A DNA stretch of 62,594 nt from CAZUMW01 sp964621615 (GTDB taxonomy: Bacteria > Desulfobacterota > WTBG01 > CAIYCZ01 > CAIRTM01). Under the pieces are notes generated by a model, which made no database searches, had not been told where the DNA came from, and saw nothing but the letters and a program-made list of their open reading frames with translations. Position numbers and translations under genes: made by a program. The DNA is taken from NCBI GenBank assembly GCA_964621615.1, contig CAZUMW010000027.1, positions 1 through 62,594 of the forward strand, in the 5' to 3' direction. Shown here one piece after another: positions 1 to 7,363 of this stretch (positions are counted from its first letter, which is position 1; each line of letters opens with the position of its first letter).

Positions 1-60
1 GTGCTGACATTACGGGCAGAATGCCCCGGTTTGTCAACTGTTTTGAGTTATGTGTATTTG
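1..60. repeat. dispersed intergenic repeat, copy A
   Basis: The first 39 bases match positions 48874-48912 at about 34 of 39 positions, sharing the core ACGGGCAGAATGC followed by TTTGTC. Similarity continues weakly to about position 60. Neither copy lies in a convincing gene. The left edge is cut by the window, so the true length is unknown. Confidence 0.55.
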
Positions 61-195
61 CAGCCGCTTAGAGCGGCTCATTAATCAAGCCTGCGGTTTT
101 GCCGCAGGTTATGACTGTGCTTTATGGTGTGGGGAACTATGAAATTTTTCTATTCTTCAGAGATTACATCTATTTGCGTATGATGTCAAACAGGG

Positions 196-230
196 TAAAC
201 AAGAAAACGCCGGGCAATGACGGCCCGGCG
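196..230 (-). terminator. hairpin with T-run on the minus strand
   Basis: CGCCGGGC (208-215) pairs perfectly with GCCCGGCG (223-230) across a 7-base loop. Read on the minus strand the stem is followed by TTTTCTTGTTT, which looks like an intrinsic terminator. No minus-strand gene reads into it directly, because the nearest one ends at 1274. It may be an orphan hairpin. The rest of 1-412 holds two further small inverted repeats (near 62-80 and 92-108) and no gene I can support. Confidence 0.35.
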
Positions 231-412
231 GCACGGAGTAAAGGTCGAAGGTGGGTCGGAGCGGAAAGAAAAACAGAAAATCAGAAAATCAGACAAACCG
301 GACCTCGCACGGGGCGCTTCAGCATGGCTGAGCGCTCTCTAATTGCTGGAAATTTGCATTTATTCTGGTATACTTGTCCTCCCCGTTAACAAAGCAATAA
401 AGGAGATAAGAG

Positions 413-1165
413 ATGCAGATTTTTCTGAAATTTTTAGGATGGCTTATTTTATACTCGCTTCTGTATTTTCTCAGCCTGGATATCACCGGCGATCCGCCCG
501 GGACCGAGGAGACCGCGTTTCATAAAATATTCAATATGGGCTTCCTGCTGATTATATCCATTCCTCTGTGGTGGTTCAGCTGGAAAAAATTCGAAGCAGC
601 TTTTGCACCGCGGGAACCGGTTGCTGACAACGGCGTGACAACATTTCGCTTTGCTTTGCGCAACCCCGCCCTGATGTATTACCTGATGGTGCTGAAATTG
701 TTTCTGCTTGCTATGGGGGCAAACGGCATTATCACGCTTTCGCACCACACCGGCGCGGCACGCATCTTTTATATTGTAAATTTTATAGTGCTGTATATCT
801 ATGCCGTTCCCTTCTTCGTCATAAAATTCGGAAAGCTCAAAAAAGCGCTGTCAGCCAGAGTTACCATTGACAATGCACAGATCAGCCTTGTACGCAACGG
901 CACGCCGGCAATGCGGATACCCTATGAGGCTGTGCAGATGGTACTTATGCAGAAAGCCCCGCCGGCGCTCTGCGTTGCCGGACCTGATGGAGCGTTATGC
1001 CTCAGCAGCAAAGAAGCAAAAGCTTCCCCGTTTTATGTGCCGGGAATTGAGCAGATAGCTGACCGGCTGCAGGAGAAAGCGAGCCCGCAGATTCAGCAGG
1101 TGGATTCGCTGAAAGCGGCCATGAAGGAGCGAGCGAAGATGCAGCCGGCGTGTGTGCAATGCTGA
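413..1165 (+). CDS. conserved-looking inner-membrane protein of unknown function
   Basis: A 250-residue protein with an AAAGGAG ribosome site about 8 bases before the ATG. Four hydrophobic stretches can be seen, at about residues 5-22, 40-58, 85-110 and 118-140, the last followed by a basic boundary. The C-terminal half is soluble and shows alternating beta-like stretches with a conserved-looking 'RIPYEAVQ' segment, reminiscent of the PH-like tails of small bacterial membrane proteins, but I do not recognise the family. It stands alone: the downstream gene converges on it. Function cannot be inferred from context. Confidence 0.7.
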   Translation: MQIFLKFLGWLILYSLLYFLSLDITGDPPGTEETAFHKIFNMGFLLIISIPLWWFSWKKFEAAFAPREPVADNGVTTFRFALRNPALMYYLMVLKLFLLAMGANGIITLSHHTGAARIFYIVNFIVLYIYAVPFFVIKFGKLKKALSARVTIDNAQISLVRNGTPAMRIPYEAVQMVLMQKAPPALCVAGPDGALCLSSKEAKASPFYVPGIEQIADRLQEKASPQIQQVDSLKAAMKERAKMQPACVQC

Positions 1166-1273
1166 CTACTGCCGGCCCGACAGCATCAGTATCGCTGAAG
1201 CGGTTTTCCGTAACAGTTTTGCCGCTTGTGTGTGCGGTAGGTAAAAAAAGCGGGGCTGCTATTGAAGATAGGG

Positions 1274-2152
1274 TCACCCGGCTCTGGCCGGGATTGACGC
1301 CTGCGGCTGATTGCTGATGCTGTCCATAAACTCTTTGACCGCTGCATTAAACCCTTTTGCAGCGTCAAGCATCACCGTGTGTCCCGCTTCCGGGAGCAGG
1401 CGGAACCGGCTGTCAGGCAGATGGTCGGCGAGGTCGCGCGAGGTGTCGGGGGGCATGATTGTGTCCCGGCCGCCGCAGATGACAAGGCAGGGCACAGCAA
1501 GCTCGCGAATCCATGCCGTGCTGTCGAAGCGTCCGGCCGCGAGAATGTCTGCGTGCAATACATCAACCCCGTTTTTTGCCAGGGCTGCATACTCACTGCC
1601 GTAGAGGCGTGAAAGCACCGTTTCAGCCTGTGCCATAATCTCAGGGCTGCTTTCGCCGCCTTCATGTTCACATCCCAGTTCAGCGACATAGGCCCGCGAC
1701 AGCACAAACCGCCGGCCGGTAGCTGCCAGGATAAGTCCTCTTACCTTTTCCGGATACATATGCGCATACAGCTGGACAATGCCGCCCCCGAATGAATGCC
1801 CCATCAGAAAAAACGAAGCAAGCCCCATGCTGTCGGCAAACCGGTTAAGCCACCGGGAATAGGCCTCAACCGAATAGCACGGTTTTCCGCCGGACCGGCC
1901 GTGACCGGGCAGATCGGTCAGGATCACCCGGTATGATTTGCGCAGCCGGCTCAGCTGATAGCTCCAGACCAGACCGTCGCCTCCGGAGCCGTGCACACAG
2001 ATAACCGCCGGCGCGTTTTCCGGTGTGCGCTTTGCCGTCCGGTAGTAGCAGGTAACATCGTCAACAGTAATTTCAGGCACAGCTTTCCTCGCCGAAGAAT
2101 AGCAAAATTGCAGTGCCTCAGATTCTATCAGAACGAGCATGGCTGTCAACAA
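1274..2152 (-). CDS. alpha/beta hydrolase
   Basis: A 292-residue alpha/beta-hydrolase-fold protein. The oxyanion-side HGSGGDG motif, the nucleophile elbow GHSFGGG, an acid in GGRDTIMP and the late histidine in EAGHTVML are all in the expected order, so the Ser-Asp-His triad looks intact. Length is normal for the family. There is no signal peptide, so it should be cytoplasmic. An ATG four codons in (2140) is an alternative start. It lies at the downstream end of the ketosynthase locus on the same strand, so a role as thioesterase or lipid hydrolase for that pathway is plausible. The 112-base gap and the intervening transposase-like gene leave this uncertain. Confidence 0.85.
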   Translation of the reverse strand: MLTAMLVLIESEALQFCYSSARKAVPEITVDDVTCYYRTAKRTPENAPAVICVHGSGGDGLVWSYQLSRLRKSYRVILTDLPGHGRSGGKPCYSVEAYSRWLNRFADSMGLASFFLMGHSFGGGIVQLYAHMYPEKVRGLILAATGRRFVLSRAYVAELGCEHEGGESSPEIMAQAETVLSRLYGSEYAALAKNGVDVLHADILAAGRFDSTAWIRELAVPCLVICGGRDTIMPPDTSRDLADHLPDSRFRLLPEAGHTVMLDAAKGFNAAVKEFMDSISNQPQASIPARAG

Positions 2153-2264
2153 TGAGTGTGAAGCAGACAGTCACATGATGCCGAAGATGCGCCTTCGGGC
2201 CTTGAAGGGATCTGGGGTTTCAACGGCGACGGCGAGCGGGACATGAAAAACATGGATTTCACTG

Positions 2265-3137
2265 TTATGAGGAGCCCGATGTGGGCCAGGCAATCCCTGA
2301 GATTTGGGACAGCGCTTTGCTGACAGTTGAGTAATGAATGCCCAGATGATCCCCTATTTCCTTCAGGGTGTAGCCGTGTTCGATATGTGCGCGGGCCATT
2401 GAGCGGTTGCGCTGAGCTTTGTCCTCAACGCCCTCAAACAGGCTGCTTAGTTCAGGACGCACGGCAAAGCGCTGAGCGCGCGGCATGTCCACCCCCGGAT
2501 TTCTGCTTTGCAGCAGCAGATTGGTGCGCTCGATAAATTCGCTTGAGCCGAGCATAACGCCTGCGGTGATGCTCTCCCACAGTGGGGGCTCGTCAAGGCC
2601 CGCCATGACAAAAGCGGTAAAAGCATGCCGGGCCGTAACGGGATTTTCCCCGAACGCGGCTATAATATCGGTTGACAGAAATGCCGGCGGCTGCCGTATT
2701 CCAAGCAGGTCTATGTAGCTGCTCCAGTGCCACGCCCGGGGGTGATTCACAATCTGCCTGCGCACCGGGGCCAGCATGACCTCGCGACAGGCTTTGGTGA
2801 AAAAGAGGTCTTTTTCAACAATAATCGAGGAAAAGCGCCCCTGAAACAGATGGCCGGTCAGGCTGTGCCTGGTGTTATAGCGCTGCGTGTACATGCCGCC
2901 CAGCTGGCGCATGCCGCGGGAAAGGTTTGCCTCCGGTGTTTCTATGACAAGCCGGTAGCTGCTGTCCATCAGGCAGTATGCATGGCATTTCCAGTGATAC
3001 TTTTCCACGACCGATTCAAGTATCGACAAAAACAGATGTTTATCCTGATCATCGGAAAAAATCGGGCTGTTATTGTTGCCCTGTGCGGATACGATATACA
3101 GGGCGCCGGAAATCTCTATGCGCAGGGGGCGTGTCAT
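2265..3137 (-). CDS. REP-type (IS200/Y1-like) transposase homologue lacking catalytic residues
   Basis: A 290-residue uninterrupted protein related to REP-associated tyrosine transposases. Conserved scaffold features are LRIEISGALY near the N-terminus, CHAYCLMD, GHLFQGRFSSIIVEKD, and a C-terminal helix-turn-helix (about residues 250-283) of the DnaA/KorB-like type found in this subfamily. The HUH motif that normally reads NHYHL is SSYRL, so both metal-binding histidines are gone. The tyrosine normally in the 'RYVVLNPVR' segment is Glu (REVMLAPVR). The frame is intact despite this, which suggests retention as a DNA-binding protein rather than decay. It could equally be a recently inactivated transposase. 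Confidence 0.85.
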   Translation of the reverse strand: MTRPLRIEISGALYIVSAQGNNNSPIFSDDQDKHLFLSILESVVEKYHWKCHAYCLMDSSYRLVIETPEANLSRGMRQLGGMYTQRYNTRHSLTGHLFQGRFSSIIVEKDLFFTKACREVMLAPVRRQIVNHPRAWHWSSYIDLLGIRQPPAFLSTDIIAAFGENPVTARHAFTAFVMAGLDEPPLWESITAGVMLGSSEFIERTNLLLQSRNPGVDMPRAQRFAVRPELSSLFEGVEDKAQRNRSMARAHIEHGYTLKEIGDHLGIHYSTVSKALSQISGIAWPTSGSS

Positions 3138-3209
3138 ACTGTATAGTGTAGAATAGAAAATGCAATTTTCAAGACGTGGAACCGAAAAAGGCGGCTGGGT
3201 CCAGGCGTT

Positions 3210-4970
3210 TCAGTGCCTGGAGAGCTGTATCGGGCGGAATGTTTTGCCTTCGAGCTGAATGGCCCCCGGGGTCGTTGGCTGTATAAATGGCCGGGAGACA
3301 GAAAAGCCATGCGGGGTCGCGAGCTCAAGCGGCCCGGTGCTTTCCGGGCCGCCGGCGGCAATCCACTGCTGCGCGCGCTCGATGTTGCTTTCCACAGTCC
3401 GGTCAAAGCCGCTTTCCCGCGCGGCGATAAGACGGGAAAGGGCTTCTTTCAATCGTCCGGTGTATGCGGCGATGCACGCGCAATAATTGTGAATCAGCTC
3501 AGGGCGGGGGTAGCCCTGCTCCCGCGCACGCTCAAAATACTCCCGTGCGCGTTCCATATCTCCCTGGCGGTAACAGGCTGCACCCAGATCGAACCAGACA
3601 CTGTGAAGCCCGGGCAGGCGCCGGGCGACAGCCTCGCGCTCCTGCACCCCGTATTCCCTTACATGCTGCAGGCCGCTGTGCTGGACAAGCCAGGAGGATA
3701 TCCACTGTGCGTCTGAATCCAGCGTTTCGAAGCGAAGGGGCTGGTACTCACAAAAGTCAGCCGAGAAAAACGTATCATCATTGAGCCGGCCGGCACGGCA
3801 TGCGATGTCATATTCCCCGGTCCCGGGAAGAATGGTAAACGGGTTAAACAGCACCTCGTCCGGCTTTGCCTCATTGACGAACCGGATGCTTTCCGTAAAG
3901 GTTTCTTTGGTTTCATTGCGGGCGCCGGCAATCATATAAAAGCGAATCTGAAACCCGTATTTTCTGGCCATCGAAACCGAAGCCCGCACCGCATCCGGGG
4001 ACAGGTTTTTGTTCATGGCGTCCAGCACCGGCCTTGAGGCTGATTCAACGCCAAGGCTGATGCGCTCGCACCCCGCCGAGCGCATTGCGGCAAGCAGCTC
4101 ATCGTCCAGCACATCGGCGCGCGTGTCACAGCTCCACAGAAACCGAAGCCGGCGCGCCTGTATGCCGCGGCACAGCTCGAGCACCCGCTGCCGGTTTGCG
4201 GTAAAGGTTTCATCCTTTACGGCAATTGCCCGCTGGCCGTGTGTGCCTGTTATCGTTTCAAGAGCATCAAGGGTATATGCCGGAGAATGTGCGGACACGG
4301 CGGTTCCCCACATGCTTCTTGATGCGCAAAAAGAGCAGCTCCAGGGACACCCCCGTGACGTGATGAGAATATACTCATTAAAATAGCGTGAAACCGGAAC
4401 CAGCGAATCAAGATCCGTGATGCGGGGGCGGCGTGCGCCATGATGGATAGCTCCGCCCCGGCGAAACACCGTGCCGGCAATACCGGCAAGGCTTATGCCG
4501 CGCGCCAGTCGGCTGACGATTTCCTGTACGGTCCGCTCCCCTTCTCCGATAACAGCGAGGTCGATAGATTTTCCGTATTCAAGCATTTTTTCAGGCAGCG
4601 CGGTCGGGTGGGGGCCGCCTGCGATAACGGCCGCAGCGGGGTGCAGCGATTTGAGCAGATCTGCGCAGTACAGGGTGCCGCGGCGGTTTGAGGTGAAGCA
4701 GGAGAGCCCGAACAGGTCCGCGGGTGTGCTTTTCAATATTTCACACACATCCTCCCAGTAGAACGTGTAGAGGTTTAATACCGAAACTTCATGGCCGCTG
4801 TGCTTCAGCTGCGCCGCAATACTGAGCAGGCCCCAGGGAATATTCAGCACATCACCCTGAAAATACTGTTTCTCACTGAGTCCGGCAGGGGGGCCTTCCT
4901 GAGGGTTTTGGTATGTCGAATCCGGTGCGGCTATTTTCCAGGGAGGCGGGTAAATAAGTACGATTCTCAT
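3210..4970 (-). CDS. cobalamin-binding-type radical SAM protein with C-terminal TPR region
   Basis: A 586-residue protein of the B12-binding radical SAM group. The N-terminal Rossmann-like region (about 1-170) carries GGPHPT. The radical SAM cluster ligands are C208, C212 and C215 in RGCPWSCSFC, followed by ISLGVESAS and a TIM-barrel core to about 420. The last 150 residues contain tetratricopeptide-like helices (YRQGDMERAREYFERAREQG). Such enzymes carry out methylations or ring and C-C bond chemistry on unactivated carbons, usually with oxygen-sensitive clusters. It lies within the acyl-assembly locus, 74 bases after the double-hotdog gene, so it probably tailors the lipid or polyketide product. 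The substrate is unknown. Confidence 0.88.
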   Translation of the reverse strand: MRIVLIYPPPWKIAAPDSTYQNPQEGPPAGLSEKQYFQGDVLNIPWGLLSIAAQLKHSGHEVSVLNLYTFYWEDVCEILKSTPADLFGLSCFTSNRRGTLYCADLLKSLHPAAAVIAGGPHPTALPEKMLEYGKSIDLAVIGEGERTVQEIVSRLARGISLAGIAGTVFRRGGAIHHGARRPRITDLDSLVPVSRYFNEYILITSRGCPWSCSFCASRSMWGTAVSAHSPAYTLDALETITGTHGQRAIAVKDETFTANRQRVLELCRGIQARRLRFLWSCDTRADVLDDELLAAMRSAGCERISLGVESASRPVLDAMNKNLSPDAVRASVSMARKYGFQIRFYMIAGARNETKETFTESIRFVNEAKPDEVLFNPFTILPGTGEYDIACRAGRLNDDTFFSADFCEYQPLRFETLDSDAQWISSWLVQHSGLQHVREYGVQEREAVARRLPGLHSVWFDLGAACYRQGDMERAREYFERAREQGYPRPELIHNYCACIAAYTGRLKEALSRLIAARESGFDRTVESNIERAQQWIAAGGPESTGPLELATPHGFSVSRPFIQPTTPGAIQLEGKTFRPIQLSRH

Positions 4971-5044
4971 GCGGTGTCAGTGTGCTGTAAAACAGCAATA
5001 AAGATCAATGGTCTTACATAGCATGTGCGGCTGTGTGCTGCCGG

Positions 5045-5962
5045 CTATAAATAGTGATCGACGTATGCGGCGTTGTCAAGGTGCAGAAACTCAATAGACA
5101 GGGAGGCAGCCTTTTTGCCGTTAACCGTTGCGGTTACGGTGTAGGCGCTTCCGTCGGGGTCGAATGAGCGGCGCGCAGCCTCCATGATGAGCTGGTCGCC
5201 CGGCTGCACAAACCGCCGGAACTTGACTTTTCTGGTGCGGCGGAGCACCGGCTTCTTGTCGTTGAGCTGCTGCTCCTGCAGCGCACGTTTTGCGCCTGCG
5301 GCTGCCAGGCCGATCATCGAGTCAAGCATCATGACGCCCGGCAAAATAGGCTTTCGCGGAAAGTGGTCGTTGAAATAATCTGCGGTCGCCGTAACATTTT
5401 TGGTGCCGCGCACCGTGTCGCCGTCCGCATGCTCGATGGTGTCATATTGTACATACGGGGAGATAGGTATGCGCTCGCGCATGATCGGCGCAGCGCTTTG
5501 CGGTGAGGGCTCTGGGTGCCCTTCGCAATAGAGATTGCCAAACTGCACACGGACCTCATCGGGAGGGTTGAGCTCAGAAAGCGGGTAGAGATAGCATACC
5601 GCATGATTAACCGCAGCAATTGTCTTTCCGTTTAGGCTTATTGTGCCGTGTGCAAGAGCCCCTTCCTCGCTGATGTCCTCCAGCTCGCCCTCGACAAGAA
5701 GGCTGTCTCCGGGGCGCGCGTGACCTGTCGATTCATAGGTGTCGACGACGGTTATTACCGGTTTTGCCGTAAAATTTTTTTCCTGGACAAGGATCCAGGA
5801 AACCAGCTGTGCGATCGCCTCACAAATAATAACCGGTGAGCAGATAATGTGGCCCGGAAAGAGCTCATTCAGAAAGTCGCCGTTATAGGATACGTTTTTT
5901 ATGCCACGGGCGTATTGTCCGGGAGAAAGGCTGCATATTTTGTCGATCATCAAAAATCGCAT
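5045..5962 (-). CDS. tandem double-hotdog FabA/FabZ-like dehydratase
   Basis: About 305 residues with two hotdog domains. The start at 5962 (MRFLMIDKI) is chosen because the two single-hotdog proteins of the locus begin with the same kind of sequence; a longer frame begins at 6064. Domain 1 has LFPGHIICSPVIICEAIAQ, where the usual active-site His is Leu but the Glu is kept. Domain 2 has DHFPRKPILPGVMMLDSM, with the His present and Asp in the acid position, as in FabA. The two halves may therefore supply different residues to one or two composite sites. The likely role is 3-hydroxyacyl-ACP dehydration. It sits between the thioester reductase and radical SAM genes. Confidence 0.85.
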   Translation of the reverse strand: MRFLMIDKICSLSPGQYARGIKNVSYNGDFLNELFPGHIICSPVIICEAIAQLVSWILVQEKNFTAKPVITVVDTYESTGHARPGDSLLVEGELEDISEEGALAHGTISLNGKTIAAVNHAVCYLYPLSELNPPDEVRVQFGNLYCEGHPEPSPQSAAPIMRERIPISPYVQYDTIEHADGDTVRGTKNVTATADYFNDHFPRKPILPGVMMLDSMIGLAAAGAKRALQEQQLNDKKPVLRRTRKVKFRRFVQPGDQLIMEAARRSFDPDGSAYTVTATVNGKKAASLSIEFLHLDNAAYVDHYL

Positions 5963-6048
5963 CTGTGTTTCATCCCTGTAGCAGGCCAGTGTATATTTTA
6001 ACAGCTGTAGGTCGCGGTGTGATTCTAAACTGTTTCGGGAGGCGATAT

Positions 6049-7254
6049 TTAATTCACATTGCACAGCGCAGCTGCCGTGTTTTTCCCGGGGGTAATTTTT
6101 TTTCTTCCCCAGTTTGACTCAAGGGCATAGGAAAAAAGCAGCTCAAGCGCTTGCCGGTCCATCGGCGGTGCCGAGGGAATGCGCGCTGCGGGCAGTGCCC
6201 GGTAAATAGCAGACCGGTCAAACGCCGGCTCATGCAGGAGATAGGGGGTATATATTTTCAGCTGGCTGTGCAGCATGGCCTCGAGCTCGTTTGGAGGGTT
6301 TTTCCTGAATGTTTCTTCGGAAACAAACCGGGTTCCCGATATGTGCAGCATGTCTGTTATAACATTCTGAATCAGGCCCACGGTGGGGGGGTGATCGTGG
6401 GTTATGTGATATGTTTCGCCGTGTGCTTCCTTGTGCATGAAAACAGCCATAATGGTTTTTGCCACGTAGTCGATATGGACAAAGTTTTTCAGGGTTTCCG
6501 GATTGCCGACGCCCCGCACCGGCAGGTGAACGGTTCCGTTATCCCGATCGCCTGCGCATGACTGCTTTGCGGCCTGCAGAAAGCGCATAAACAGGTACAT
6601 GCCGTTAAAGTTAACTGTTCTGCCGCAGAAGGAGTCACCCACAATGATACTCGGCCGGTATACGGTTACATTCAGCCCGCGGTCGCGGCGGTAGCCGTGC
6701 AGCATTTTTTCGGCATGGAATTTTGTTTTTTCGTAGTTGTTATAAAAGTCCTGTCCTGCGTCCAGCTCGTGTTCGTAGACGGTCCCGGATCTGTTGCCGG
6801 CGACATAGGCTGTGCTTATGTAATGAAACTGCGGAGGGTGCTGTGCGGCGCAGGCAAAGCGGGCAAGGTTTTCCGTGGCAGCAACATTGGCATTCCAGTG
6901 AGAATCGATCCCGTCCGATGAGAAAGATGTCTGAGCGGCGCAGTGAATAACAGCATCGGTTTTTTCGCGGAGCTTTGTGCTGTCCTGAGCTGACAGGCCC
7001 AGGTCAGCCTGCTCAAGGGTTGCTTCGTATACCTGTATGCCGGATAGAATTTCCCGCAGCTGTGCCGGATCGTCAATAATGCCGCCCAAGGCGGTGCGAA
7101 CGCGCTGCTGTGCCTGCCTGCCTGTGCGGGGGCGCACCAGGCATATGACTGTATAGCCGTGGTGGGCGAGGGAAACAGCAAGATGGCTTCCCAGAAATCC
7201 CGTAGCCCCGGTCAGCAGAACGGTTCTGTCATTCTGATTATTCACCTGCGGCAC
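6049..7254 (-). CDS. thioester reductase-like (NAD-binding_4) protein
   Basis: A 401-residue extended short-chain dehydrogenase of the Lys2/carboxylic-acid-reductase R-domain type. The nucleotide-binding motif TGATGFLGSH is at residues 15-23, YISTAYVAGN is a typical mid-domain motif, and YNNYEKTKFHAEK supplies the catalytic Tyr-x3-Lys. Family members cut a carrier-bound thioester with NAD(P)H to an aldehyde or alcohol. Here it is a stand-alone protein with no adenylation or carrier domain, so it would act in trans on the acyl carrier protein of this locus. The C-terminus (about 290-401) carries the substrate-binding part. Start ATG follows the RND gene by 109 bases. Confidence 0.87.
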   Translation of the reverse strand: MPQVNNQNDRTVLLTGATGFLGSHLAVSLAHHGYTVICLVRPRTGRQAQQRVRTALGGIIDDPAQLREILSGIQVYEATLEQADLGLSAQDSTKLREKTDAVIHCAAQTSFSSDGIDSHWNANVAATENLARFACAAQHPPQFHYISTAYVAGNRSGTVYEHELDAGQDFYNNYEKTKFHAEKMLHGYRRDRGLNVTVYRPSIIVGDSFCGRTVNFNGMYLFMRFLQAAKQSCAGDRDNGTVHLPVRGVGNPETLKNFVHIDYVAKTIMAVFMHKEAHGETYHITHDHPPTVGLIQNVITDMLHISGTRFVSEETFRKNPPNELEAMLHSQLKIYTPYLLHEPAFDRSAIYRALPAARIPSAPPMDRQALELLFSYALESNWGRKKITPGKNTAAALCNVN

Positions 7255-7363
7255 GTTCCAGCTTTCAGGTTAAATACACAATCCGGTGCGCTGAATGCGT
7301 GCGCCGGAGAGGCCTGTTAGTAAGAAAAAAACATTTACTTATAATATGCCGTGTTGCACATTG

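Noticed and set aside
4971..5044. Cobalamin riboswitch before the B12-type radical SAM gene
   Set aside because: The gap is only 74 bases and lacks the conserved cobalamin-box sequence.
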